A DNA stretch of 64,000 nucleotides from Haliclona indistincta (GCA_964017065.1 OZ024783.1:17645752-17709751); one strand, 5' to 3'. Counted from the stretch's first letter, positions 10,892-21,976 are shown. Notes: a model not told the origin generated them from the sequence alone. Numbers and translations: made by a program.

Positions 10892-12007
10892 TTAGGGAGG
10901 CACGGTAGTGACTCCCTATGTAGGGATGAACGAGAAAACAAGATGGCGGCTACATACAATGTATTAGCGTTCAAACGCTGATATTTTGCCTGGTGTTGAA
11001 TTTTATACGTCTTTACACACTTAGATCTGCTCTCTGGCGTTGCCCCATCTTACAGTAGCAAGGAGATTACTCGAAATTGTTACTAAAGTGACGAACCTGG
11101 AAACGGTGAAAATCAAGTTTCGTCATCTTCGTTTTCTTCTTTCTTCTTCTTTCTTCTTTCTTTCTTCCACTCGCCTAGCGCCTTTACGCGAGCAGTGCCG
11201 AGACCAAAACATCCACGAACAGTCGTGAAATTCTCCTGGCATGTGCCTTTTGAGCTTTGTTTTTAGCGTAACGGCGATCTAAGTTCCGCGATTTCTCGAT
11301 CGTGATCCATTGTCAGCTTAGTGTTAGACGCCATTATTGTGATTGCGCAATACGCACGTGACCAAGCAATGGGTAGCGCACGTGACCAAGCAGCTAAAGT
11401 ATCGCTGCGCCGTGTGGATCACTATCACGGAGAACACACACCCGGCATTTGTCTGGAGTCTTCGAAGTACGATAAGCTCGTGTAGGATCGCCATTCTGCA
11501 CTTGCCAGATAATTATAACCGCCGTATAGGTCTACAAACAAGTGTGGGCGGGGCTCGTATGCAGTACATGCATGATATTGAACTGCACTTCACTAAAAAC
11601 AAAAAAGGACATAAACAAGAAATTAAAAAGATTTCTATCGAAATCAAAAGGATGTAGTGATGAAGAAATCTACCACTGGTTCACAATGTAAACCAACAAG
11701 GAACAAGCATAGAATGGTAACACGATTGACTTGCTAACAGACCATAGATCCCTACATCAGTGGCTGTACATAAGATCAATATTTTGTCACAAGCTGAATT
11801 CTATTCAAAGTGTCAGTCACAAGTAAATAGCTTAACTAGCTATAGTCTGGTCACAGCAGCCACTGATGTAGGGATCTATGGTCTGTTAGCAAGTCAATCG
11901 TGTTACCATTCTATGCTTGTTCCTTGTTGGTTTACATTGTGAACCAGTGGTAGATTTCTTCATCACTACATCCTTTTGATTTCGATAGAAATCTTTTTAA
12001 TTTCTTG
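10892..12007. mobile_element. Fold-back element, copy 1 (no coding capacity)
   Basis: Starts TTAGGGAGGCACGGTAGTG, where GGGAGGCAC / GTGCCTCCC forms a small hairpin in copy 2. It passes through AACAAGATGGCGGCTACATA and ends in a long inverted repeat: left arm about 11616-11766, right arm about 11857-12007, spacer about 90 bp. Inside each arm is the small palindrome GATTTCTATCGAAATC. Full relatives lie at 21977-23223 and 47041-50076. The homologous right-hand locus near 37670 lacks it (AATAAATTTCTTACAAATT), so the insertion postdates the segmental duplication. No transposase is seen; the class is unresolved. Confidence 0.75.
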
Positions 12008-12272
12008 TAAATTATTGCACTCCATGCTTGTAGTTCTCGTAATTCGAATACGGTATGAATTATGCTTAAAATTGGATTATGTGGTTTTTTAATGTTAAAA
12101 TCTGAGTCATATCTCATTTCTTTATCAATGTGGGTGGTTTTGATTGTTGGTACTCCACTGAATATTTGATACAGCTTATGTAACACTTCAGTTTAAGTAT
12201 TATTAAGCTGACACTTGGGCTTAAAGAAGCGCCAAGCGTAAGATTGATTTTGTGTGAGTGTTTACTGTATAT

Positions 12273-12458
12273 TAAAGTATATGCGTGGGCGGAATCAAAG
12301 GCACCGCGCTTCCTGTAAATCACGTATTTCGTGAACCCAGCCCACCGTACAATATCGCGTTCATATTGAACGTGCTTTAATTCCCATAAAGCACGCTGAC
12401 GTTCGAATTCACTCGATAGCGTTACAGCTTGATCTAGTCAGCCGCGGCATATACTTTA
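12273..12458. mobile_element. MITE with TAAAGTATATGC ends
   Basis: The left end TAAAGTATATGCG is matched by GCATATACTTTA at the right end. Together with the neighbouring palindromic element it is missing from the homologous right-hand locus near 37950, where GTATATTAGTGTAG is continuous. No coding capacity. Confidence 0.6.
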
Positions 12459-12462
12459 AACC

Positions 12463-12619
12463 ACTTAATATAGGTAAGTCGTGCTCTACGTGATTTATGG
12501 CACTCGGGCTGTGGTCTCGTGTCTGATAAAGCACTCGGCTTCGCCTCGTGCTTTATCAGCCACTCGACCACACCCCTCGTGCCATAAATCACGTAGAGCA
12601 CTCCTTACCTACATTAAGT
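12463..12619. mobile_element. Long palindromic MITE
   Basis: Almost the whole element is a palindrome: ACTTAATATAGGTAAG...GCTCTACGTGATTTATGGCA on the left is mirrored by TGCCATAAATCACGTAGAGC...CTTACCTACATTAAGT on the right, with TGATAAAGCACTCGGCTTCG near the centre. Absent from the right-hand duplicate. A transcript would fold into a strong hairpin. Confidence 0.7.
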
Positions 12620-12839
12620 AATACTTAGTGTAGATTCTTCCAAATACTCAGCTGTTAAATGTGATCACTTGCACTCTTGTTGCATGAAGATCACTTGTCT
12701 TTGGATCATGATTAAATCACTTTCGGCTTGATTCCATTTGAGTTTGAGGAGGTCAAACACAAATGTAGGATGTGTTGTTTATTGATTAGTTAGTAGCATG
12801 ATGAATAAACTATAGTTTACCGAGTATAATATCTTATAG

Positions 12840-15336
12840 AGGGCTCAATGCGTGTTGATGCTAATGTGTCTGTGAGAGAGAGCAAGAATGAGGAGCTTGG
12901 AGTGAGAACGGAAATCAAGAATATTGGTAATATGAGACTTCTTGCGAAGGCAATAGGTGAGTGTTCTCAACAAGAATCTATACTACTATTTGACACTATT
13001 TTAGATTATGAGATTTCTCGTCACATGGAAGTGAGGCAAGCAGGAGGTGTGGTCAGTGAGGAGACACGAAGCTTTGATTCAAGGAAAGGGTAAGTGAATT
13101 TTATTAACCAACTGGCAGTGGTTCTTAACCAGCTGACAGTGGTTATTAACCAGCTGGCAGTGGTTATTAACCAGCTGGCAGTGGTTATTAACCAGCTGAC
13201 AGTGGTTATTAACCAGCTGGCAGTGGTTATTAACCAGCTGGCAGTGGTTATTAACCAGCTGGCAGTGGTTATTAACCAGCTGGCTGTGGTTATTAACCAG
13301 CTGGCAGTGGTTATTAACCAGCTGGCAGTGGTTATTAACCAGCTGGCAGTGGTTATTAACCAGCTGGCTGTGGTTATTCTGCTTCTCAGCCTGCGTATAA
13401 CCATTTGGTTAGCTAACCAAGCTATAATTATATGGTCACTATGACCATAGCTCCCTGTCAGCTCAAACAGTCAACTAACTTATAATATTACGAATATTTT
13501 TCTTTTAGTATTACTATTCCTACAAGAGGCAAGAGTCTGAAGGAAGACTACTGCTATATGGCAGAACACGATTTGCCGCCTCTTAAGCTGTGCAGTAGAG
13601 ACTCTGTCCCTCAGTATGAAGAAGGCGTGGTCAATGTAGACACAATAGCTGAAGACATGCCTGTTCTGCCATCACAGAAGAGAAAGAATCTTATACAAAA
13701 ATACAGTAAGCAAACCGTAATTATAGTTGTAATCATGACATTAGAATAATTGCTTTGCACTCTCTTGCAATGCATGTGTATTCATAGCTTGTGCAGCATA
13801 GCTAATTTATATTCTATAAAATTTTCTGAAAGCAGGCTCTATAGTCTGGATAATCGAGGGGGATAAATAAGGTCCAGATAATGGAATTACTGTACATGTG
13901 TTTGCAGGAAAATATTTTTTGAACTAAACTTTATAGCATAATAATTAGCACAATGTTGATAACATGTTTTTGTTTCAGATTTGTCTCAAGAAGAATGTCA
14001 GTTGTTACTGGTAAGTAAGTACTCATTGTGTACAGTGTAGTAGTTGTTTGGTTTCCTCTTTTCCTCTTCAGAGTGATGATGGCGATAATGCTGTTCAGTT
14101 GTTTGAAGATGTAGTGAGGTGTGTATACAATAGTATAATTATGGCCGATTTTGTTGTATAAACATTATTGCGAAGCTAAAAAATGGCTGTTATTAATTTT
14201 ATTACAATAATTATTATAGTGATGAGCCAATACTGTACAAATCTATTTGTATGTAGAGTATGCAACCCCATTGGTGGTGTTGGAAAGTTTACCTATACAC
14301 AGCAATGATTATAATTACTGTAGTTGTGAATATCATTACACAACAGTGAATATCGTTAGCATTGCAGCATAGCTCCAACAGGGTTGTGGACTCTAGCTCA
14401 TAATATCATTTCTGTACATACAGACAGGGTGGTGTCAGTCCTCAACTAGCTCACTCATTGATCACTAATACCTTGTTCAGTCTCACAATCGCTAAAGGTC
14501 ATTCAGTGAATGCGGCCACAGTAGACCAGCTGATTTCTCTGCTACAACTCTTGGAAGCCGGTAAAGTGACCAGCAATGCAGCTAAAACGGTAAATACTAA
14601 ATAGGTGTGTTATTGCTAAATTTTAATCTTTAAACATACAATCCAAGTGCAGAAAATCCTAATTTGCAACATAAGTTTCACTCATGCACTACTATCTTCT
14701 TACCTTGCTTGTCTAATAGCAAAAATTCAAATTTTAATTGTTTCATCCGTAAAGGGCTAGTACTTGTTATTTTTCTTGAGCACTCGTACTTTCTGTCATT
14801 CAGGTATTATCAAAGATGGTGACTGAAGGTGATATAAGAAACGTTGCCGAGGTAAGCAGGAGTGAGTGCTACTGATGTTGTTGCACTTTTCAGTTTCAAT
14901 TTATACAGTATTCTGTTTCTATAATGAAATTCATGATGTTGAATACTAATTTTGATTTCTCTTATAGATAGTAGATGATATTAATATGCAGTCAATCTCA
15001 GGAGAAGAACTCAACAATATCTGTGATCAAGTGCTGAAGGGTCACTCCAAACAGGTACGTAATTATCTAAACACCATAAAATTTTGCAGTAGGGCTAAGT
15101 TGAAAATTATTTTTGTCGATATATTTTCTGTTTGCTGACGTCTAAGTTAGCAAAGTCTTGACAAACCACTATACTTCACAAAAAAAATATTTTACTTTCT
15201 TGTGCAGGTTGCTCAGTATAGGTCAGGACAAACCAAGCTGCTTGGATACTTCATTGGAAAGATACTTCAAGAAACTGGGAAAAGAGGAGACCCCTCCACC
15301 ATCAGACAATTATTAATCAACAAACTTTCGAAATGA
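12840..15336 (+). CDS. GATB: Glutamyl-tRNA(Gln) amidotransferase subunit B, 3' half (copy 1)
   Basis: GatB, with GatA and GatC, converts Glu-tRNA(Gln) to Gln-tRNA(Gln) in mitochondria. Nine exons are visible: 12840-12956, 13005-13089, 13509-13705, 13979-14010, 14072-14118, 14424-14589, 14804-14851, 14968-15054 and 15208-15336. They join in one open frame of 301 residues. Landmarks of the family in order are GSMRVDANVSVRES, LGVRTEIKN, AKAIDYEISRHMEV, EETRSFDSRKG, HDLPPLKL, and a C-terminal YqeY-like tRNA-binding part ending LINKLSK. The first exon begins in mid-codon (split GAG before GSMR), so about 250 N-terminal residues, including much of the ammonia-transfer/kinase core, are not found upstream in this window. 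Either the 5' exons lie far away or this is a truncated copy; the fibrinogen-like gene just upstream on the other strand favours truncation. Confidence 0.85.
13098..13376. repeat. 21-bp minisatellite inside the GatB intron (about 13 copies)
   Basis: Copies of a 21-bp unit with the core AACCAGCTGGCAGTGG fill the start of the intron after exon 2. CAGCTG at the core is itself palindromic. Because 21 is a multiple of three, long repetitive open stretches appear on both strands; these are not genes. The same intron of the second GatB copy has only about seven or eight units. Confidence 0.95.
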
Positions 15337-15382
15337 CTGTAAATGAATTGATAATTATTTTATGTTCTGAAAATCTAGCATC

Positions 15383-16105
15383 ATGCTTATAGTGCAAGGG
15401 TTCACTACCTCGACTCTTATAGTGCAAGGGATCCCTACCTCAACCCTTATAGTGCAAGGGATCCCTACCTCAACCCTTATAGTGCAAGGGTTCACTACCT
15501 CAACCCTTATAGTGCAAGGGATCACTACCTCGACTCTTATAGTGCAAAAGATCCCTACCTCAACCCTTATAGTGCAAGGGTTCACTACCTCAACCCTTAT
15601 AGTGCAAGGGATCACTACCTCGACTCTTATAGTGCAAAAGATCCCTACCTCAACCCTTATAGTGCAAGGGATCCCTACCTCAACCCTTATAGTGCAAGGG
15701 ATCCCTACCTCAACCCTTATAGTGCAAGGGATCCCTACCTCAACCCTTATAGTGCAAGGGATCCCTACCTCAACCCTTATAGTGCAAGGGATCCCTACCT
15801 CAACCCTTATAGTGCAAGGGATCCCTACCTCAACCCTTATAGTGCAAGGGATCCCTACCTCAACCCTTATAGTGCAAGGGATCCCTACCTCAACCCTTAT
15901 AGTGCAAGGGATCCCTACCTCAACCCTTATAGTGCAAGGGATCCCTACCTCAACCCTTATAGTGCAAGGGATCCCTACCTCAACCCTTATAGTGCAAGGG
16001 ATCCCTACCTCAACCCTTATAGTGCAAGGGATCCCTACCTCAACCCTTATAGTGCAAGGGATCCCTACCTCAACCCTTGTAGTGCAGGATTCACTACCTC
16101 GACCC
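15383..16105. repeat. 30-bp minisatellite (about 24 copies)
   Basis: Head-to-tail copies of a 30-bp unit beginning CTTATAGTGCAAGGGATCCC and ending TACCTCAACC; the last dozen are virtually identical, earlier ones vary (GGTTCACT, AAAGATCCC). It starts about 50 bp after the GatB stop. Smaller arrays of the same unit lie at 40710-40860 (after the second GatB copy) and 50125-50212 (before an LCAT gene), with a single decayed trace near 59250. Confidence 0.95.
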
Positions 16106-16411
16106 TTCCTTACATTCTGACATGCAGTTACATGATGTGTACGTATTCATGATTGAAGATATTGTTTGTGTAGGATGGTAATTATGAGTTGTAGCAGCAT
16201 ATGTTACAATAATGGGATGGCCTACTACAGTGTACACAAGCCTACTACTGTGTACACTAGCCAACCACTAGTAATTATCACTATCAGTTAGCATCCATGA
16301 CTTCTGAATTACAACAACGAATAATTTACTGCTATCACGCATTTTATGATAAACTAGCTGAAATAAATTAATGTCTGTCACCATTACATCAATAGGCTAA
16401 CTAAAGCAGTA

Positions 16412-18766
16412 CTAAACTGGATTTGACTTAGCCGCCTTTTTGACTTGACAGCAGACACACCCACACACAGCTCCGATACCAACTCCACAACAGCAGCATA
16501 TCAGCAGTGGAATGATGATGATCAGAGCACAGATGATAACCAATGCTGCAATTATTCCTCCGACAATGGCTCCAATATTAAGGTCAACTATAACAAAAAA
16601 TTAATATTAAGCTTATAAAGAACATCATAATTATTCTTCTCTTACGTGGTGGTAATGTTGGTGGTTGAGACGGTGATGTAATAGACAAAATAGCCTATTC
16701 AAACAGAAAGGAATTTTTAAAATTACAAGCAATACACTTACTTGCAACACCCTTAAGTCGCTCAGCAATGCTTCATGATTCACATTTGGAACAGCTTGAT
16801 ATGTAAAGTTATTCTGTTCCATATTCTGCCATCTCAAACAAACTTCAGCACCACGAGCTTCCACCGTTCCATCGCCCATACCATTCACAAATTGAATACC
16901 CGATATGTTTGAAATATTACCAGTCGGATATGCAAGACGTACTAGAGTTGGTACACCAGTTCCTACCACACAATGTACTGTCACATTGGGTGCTCGATAA
17001 CCTGCATTGATGTCTTCAGTACCCAAGTACATCTGATAACCGACTGGGTAACTAAGGTCATCAAAGATATCCTGATAGTCACTTGCAGTGTAGTTAAGAT
17101 CAGGTGTGCTGATTAGAACAGTGTCATTGTAGACAGACGGCCGAGGAAGGAGCATTGAAGTAGCAGCAAAAGATCGAAATACTTCTGCTGTGTTGCTCTC
17201 ACCAGCAAGACTGTTAATTAAACTATCTCCTAATACTAAACCTCCAAATGCAGAAGCGGTTCCACCAAAAGGAGCACCAATTGGGATGTAGGCATGGATA
17301 TATTTATCTTTCCACTCTTGGCTGACCACATCATTCAGGAAGTACAGTGAGACCAGACCTCCCATACTGTGAACGACTATAGTCACTCTCTCATTGTTGC
17401 TGTCATTGTACATAGTCTCCACTAGTGATTGCACCTGTGAATAGTATCCACTTTGCTCCAGTTGAACTACAAATAATTATGATGATAAAATATTAATACT
17501 AATATTAATTAATATAATTAATATAATTAATCTATGTTTGAAAATTATCAAGAGAGAGAGAAGGGGAAGATCGAGAGGGAAGTGGAGGGGGAGAGAGAGA
17601 CATATTGTAATGTAATTTGGTACTATCATTCATAGATTTTTGAATTGAAGACTTTCATAAAAAATATTAATTCAATAGTTTATACTCTCCATCCATCGAT
17701 GGATACCGATCATACAGTGGGTAATTTTGCAGGGAGGATCTGGAAATTTTGTTGAATCGGCAAAATCTGTTTCAGTAATAATTATGCTGAATGCAATACC
17801 AAATTCGCCAAAGCATAAAATCTCTGTCATTTTCCAAAATTTTGACACTCTAAAAATTTAATTATCCGGTGTAATTTATGGTGTATTATCACTATTGATA
17901 GCTTGTTTTTCATTCTATACATGTAGCAAAAATAATTTCCTTTAGACCTTTACTCATGCTGGTAATTTAATGCAAGCATGCATACATACATACATTCCAT
18001 CCTAACCTGCTGAGAGTCTCCAGTCATATGGTGCTGCACGTATTGTTGAACCACTCACATACCCTCGGTTGACAAAGAAATTGACGAGGTCGTTCATGTA
18101 TGGAAATGTAGCTGTGGTGTCATCATCACTTGCTCCGCTAGCGAGGTCTGCAACTGTTGTTGTTATTCCAAACCCAGGAGCTCGTATTTCAACACCTTGT
18201 GAGTTAGTGTATTCATTGGTAGCAGGATTGTAGATCAAGCTGTGGTTTGAGCATATGATTAGCATGTGCAATGGATATATAGTACTGTATAGTTTACATA
18301 AGATTACTCTGTTTTGCTTCATCATGAATCAAATTGTGCAAGCATTATGCTACTAACACTGCTGTGCATGTAGACCATTGTGGTTTGTTATCTACAGTCA
18401 CATAATTTTAGCTATAATGATCTTACGTTAGTTCGTTCAGAAAGCAGTCTGTTAGTGTGCTAGCGCGAGTCACATTGATCCAGAGTCCTGTCCAATCGGT
18501 GCAGCACTCACAGTTGGACTGTGCTGACGTCACTCTCGTCTCTAGTTGAGATGCCGTAAATCCTGGAACTGCACGTTGTGCATTCGTTGGGAGAGAGAGA
18601 GAGTCAGTCATTATGTATATAAGGTACGGCAGTATAATACGCGCACTGCAGTAAGCATTATTTGTAAATACTCAATTGCAAACTTACTCAAAAGAATAGG
18701 TGATCGGGCAGCTTGTGCTTTCAACATGCAACTCGCAATGGTTAGTATTAGAATACTGATAGCCAT
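16412..18766 (-). CDS. Membrane-anchored LCAT/PLA2G15-like lipase-acyltransferase (intact, 467 aa)
   Basis: Six exons: 18766-18688, 18568-18427, 18239-18007, 17466-16742, 16694-16646 and 16587-16412. A signal peptide (MAISILILTIASCMLKAQA) is followed by RSPILLIPGFTASQLETRV, the family's N-terminal motif; then GVEIRAPGFG, AAPYDWRLSAG, the nucleophile elbow VVHSMGGLVSLYF, the likely acid in NGMGDGTVEA and the likely His in VPNVNHEALLSD. These match the Ser-Asp-His triad of LCAT and group XV phospholipase A2. Unusually, the last exon adds a hydrophobic helix (IGAIVGGIIAALVIICALII) and a short Cys-rich tail (ICCCCG...CGCVCCQVKKAAKSNPV). The product is thus predicted to be a type I membrane protein with a luminal or extracellular enzyme domain and a possibly palmitoylated tail. 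Confidence 0.88.
17702..17888. repeat. Intronic inverted-repeat element in the LCAT-like gene
   Basis: GATACCGATCATACAGTGGG at the left and a diverged inverted counterpart near TTATCCGGTGTAATTTATGG at the right. The clearer copy in the same intron of the gene at 50517 is at 51824-51977 (TTACCCGCTATACGGTAGTA at its right end). The insertion predates the separation of the two genes. Confidence 0.4.
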
Positions 18767-18848
18767 TCTGCCACTTCAGTGAGAACTCCGCTAGCTGAAG
18801 GCCAAGTAGTTCAGTTAAGCAACGGTCAATTGCACAAAGAAGTTCTGA

Positions 18849-18868
18849 TACGCGATATTATAGGCGAC
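18849..18868 (-). promoter_or_regulatory. Conserved upstream block of LCAT-like gene (putative core promoter)
   Basis: The block TACGCGATATTATAGGCGAC (plus-strand reading) occurs upstream of this gene and is repeated at 53182-53201, 57902-57921 and, with one extra base, 61470-61490, each time 45-140 bp before an LCAT-like start codon. On the gene strand it contains CCTATAATATCGCG, a TATA-like stretch next to a CpG-rich core. Confidence 0.4.
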
Positions 18869-19737
18869 TAAGTATTAGGGGTGTTCACCGCACCTGATCC
18901 CCGGATGTATTACGTCATGGGTATAATTACAAAGTGATGAAACGCAACAGAATACGAATGATAATACTGAAATCAAGATCTAGAAGACTGATCCGTTTGC
19001 TGTACTTTCTCTGTTGTGTATGTGTGCTTTTGTATTCCATTGTGTGGTATTTAATTTTTTTTCAATTGTGTGCTTTTGTGTTTCATCATCTCCAGAAACT
19101 TTTATTTAATCATCATTGTCTACGTATTTTATATCCTTCAACATTATCAGCAGCTTTATATTATCCATATTTTATATCTTATCTTGATGACAGAAAATCT
19201 CTCTAATAGGCACGTGACATGCCCATGCACTTGTATTAGGAAACTAGTAGCGGTAGTTTTTCATATCTTGCTGTACTTCTTTTTTTCTATGTTTGCGCCA
19301 TACTATAGGCATGTTAGCAATACAGGACGCAGTTAGCGGCGAATACAGGCACAAGTTAGAGGTGAATACTGGGCACCATTATAAGGAGAAGGTTTTTAGG
19401 AACTTGGGCAAGTAGTTCCTTCTAGTATATCATGTGATTACCATGGCAACAGTGGTGACGTAATGCATCTGGGCATCTGATTAGTGAGGAGTACCCAGTA
19501 TTTATGGGCTGGCGCCGAAGTGAAACGCTATAATTAAAATTTAATTTTATTAATATTATAAGATTATAGTGATTATATTGTTGTAATTGTACAAATAATA
19601 TTATTTACTACATTTCATTTATTATTATTATTACATTGAGAAGTTGCAACTAACAGAACCCATAATGATACATTCTCTCAATGTGTTGTCTGTTGTAGTT
19701 GATATCAATGGGTTCACATAATAATTATTTGCTTTAC

Positions 19738-19945
19738 GTGGTGTTAATTTTGGTGGTTCACATGGTGATGCAATAGACAAAATAGCCTATTCAAACAAAA
19801 AGGAATTAAAATAAGGATTTCTAAAATAATTATTACAAGCAATACTCTTACGAGCAGCACTCTCAAGTCACTCAGCAATCCTCCGTGGCTCACATTTGGA
19901 ACTGCTTGATATGTTAAGTAATTCTGTTCCATATTCTGCCATTTA
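19738..19945 (-). pseudogene. LCAT-like gene fragment (3' end only)
   Basis: Only the tail of the catalytic exon remains (WQNMEQNYLTYQAVPNVSHGG, carrying the His motif, to about 19852), then an intron and exon 5 (19786-19738, AILSIASPCEPPKLTP). The nucleophile, most of the enzyme and the membrane-segment exon are absent. Its upstream border at about 19945-19980 abuts a truncated fibrinogen-like exon, so two unrelated families have been joined here. Confidence 0.8.
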
Positions 19946-19977
19946 ATATGACGTATTGCTGACATACGACACGCCCA

Positions 19978-20971
19978 CTACAATAATGTAAGGCTTTGGA
20001 ATGCATGCAGAAACCACGGCATTCTGTTATTAGTACAGCATGCCATCTCAGCATTTCTACACATCATCCCATCCCATAATGGATCATTGGAGTAGAGTAC
20101 ATTGTTACTAGGAGAATTTGGACTTCCTGACTCACAGTAGTAATTGTCTCCGACAAATGATGGAGTATCATGACTATTGCCAACATTGCATGGACATTCT
20201 GTTGATCCTTGAAAGACATAATCTTCTTCATTACCTACAGCATATGTCCATACATGCTTTCGAGGGCTAGTACCGTGTGTTATTGACACGCCTTCAGCAT
20301 AAGCTTCATCGATTGGAACTGAATGTTCAAAAGCGTTAGGAGTACCTGATTGATATCCCCTCACTCTTCCACATACTGCAGAGTATAGCTCAGTCCATGT
20401 GTCGTAAAGAATGCACTCTGAACTGGATTAGTATTTTCACGGGAGCAAAGAATTAGACCAGATAGTTGGATTTGTGTCAGTCCTGTAGGACAGGTTGCAC
20501 CTGGTTGAGACATGTCGACAAATGCTACTCTTGTCCAGCCTCCCTCTCCATTGCAGTTTGTGCCCTCCATATCACAGTATACATTGACCATTGTGCCATT
20601 GCTCAGCTCAATCTGGTAGCTGCCTGATGGAGCAGATGGGTTGATGAGATGATGGTCCATACAACTTGTAGGAAGCTGTAGCAAAGCAGGAATGGTGTGT
20701 GGTCTGTATATTGAGTGGTACAACTTACTGGTGGGCAGGCTGGAGGTACAGGGTCTCCTGTTGCTCTCAGTATATTGCAAGCAGCTGTAATTAAGTTTTG
20801 ATCACAGCCTTGTGTTCCTTGTTGAGTGCATGTTGTTGCTGCAAAATCAGAGAATGATTATCAAGCATGTAGGCACAAGATGACTATAATACTCTTTATT
20901 AGCTTACCAGTTGCCTGCACAATGAAGTGAAGCAACAGAACAAGGCAGATCACTGCACTCTGACACGACAT
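19978..20971 (-). pseudogene. Fibrinogen-like pseudogene, frameshifted and 3'-truncated
   Basis: Exon 1 (20971-20908, MSCQSAVICLVLLLH...) and exon 2 (20838-20729) are intact. Exon 3 (from 20675) is open through GGWTRVAFVDM and LSGLILC, then shifts frame near 20385 where two extra bases sit in the LSYSAVCG stretch. The downstream frame continues with RGYQSGTPNAF, THGTSPRKHVWTYAVG, DNYYCESG and NRMPWF, and ends abruptly at about 19978 where the LCAT fragment begins. The sequence subgroup matches 33203-34251. Confidence 0.8.
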
Positions 20972-21429
20972 TGTTCTAATAGATCAAACTGTTTACCGCT
21001 CTTAGCTATTGTGAATGAGCTGGTGATCTGTTATAGTGACTGACGTGTTTGAATGGTTTCAATGTCATGCTGGCTACGGAATGGAATCCTTGTCAACCTA
21101 GGGCGTGACATGTATGTTGTGTTAACCAGATACTCTTGTACTATATACATTGTTAGTAACTAGTAATGGGATACTAATCCTAACATGAATGTTAGTTGTG
21201 ATGGTATGAATGGTTGTCCTGACTGCATCACGTACTCATAGTCTTAGTACTGTATGTATTCTGTTTGCTTTGTATATTGAACCTACTTGATGGTTCTACT
21301 GGGTGAGTGCCTCGTCTCCAGGATCTCTGCACACTTGTTCACTAATCTCACATGAGCACAGCCTAAAAAGTAATGAACTGAACTTGCACCGACACCAGCA
21401 AGCAGGAGGAGTGGTCTTGGAAACTATCA

Positions 21430-21805
21430 GAGAATGATTATCAAGCAAGCAGGCACAAGATGACTATAGTAATCTTTACTAGCTTACCACACAGCCAAAA
21501 AGTAGTCCATGTCCAAGAGTTTCCTATGTGTACAAGATTTCTGTCCTTGTACAGCATTTGTAAACTTCTTGGAAACTTCTTGTTACTCTTGGAAACCCCC
21601 AGGAAATGGACTAAATTTCACAAGTTTGGAAACTGTTTTGCACACTAAAAGTTTCCTTGGAAACTGCCTTGTACATTGCACTTTTCCAAACAGTGTCCAA
21701 CTTGGAAACTTAGTCCTTTTTGGCAGTGCCAGTTCCCTTCATGATAGACAATAGTAGCAGCAGTAGACAGCAGAGCACTGAACTTGGGAACATTGTTATA
21801 TTAGT
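21430..21805 (-). pseudogene. Interrupted exon 1 of a fibrinogen-like gene
   Basis: The intron-1 donor side (AGGCACAAGATGACTATAGT...AGCTTACCA, 21450-21490) and the signal-peptide exon (21730-21800, complement of GGAACATTGTTATA at the ATG) are both recognisable. They are separated by about 240 bp of foreign sequence that contains repeated GGAAACT and TTGGAAAC motifs. No exon 2 or 3 is found. Confidence 0.55.
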
Positions 21806-21976
21806 CTGTTTACCACTCTTAGCTATTGTGAATGAGCTGATGGTCAGTGACTAACATACTTGTCCATGTTATGCTGGCTGCAATATGGAGTCCTTATCAT
21901 CCTAGGAATGTATGTTGTGTTATCAGATACACTTGTACTATACATTATTCTTTACAGGATACTATTGCTAATAATA

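Noticed and set aside
13021..13444. Long repetitive open frames on both strands over the 21-bp array
   Set aside because: Produced by a repeat unit divisible by three that lacks stops. It lies inside a GatB intron whose flanking splice sites are supported by homology.
15383..16105. Possible CRISPR array
   Set aside because: The 30-bp units are contiguous with no unique spacers, and the host is eukaryotic. The same holds for the arrays at 2673, 27055, 29372, 41336 and 48171.
15355..16120. Apparent 245-residue repeat protein (TSTLIVQGIP repeats) and its antisense counterpart
   Set aside because: Translation of the 30-bp minisatellite; open in two frames for arithmetic reasons and with no start, splice or domain context.
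18002..18325. Small protein starting MMKQNRVILC
   Set aside because: It is LCAT exon 3 read through into the upstream intron. The acceptor at 18240 and identical exon borders in three paralogues show the start is intronic.
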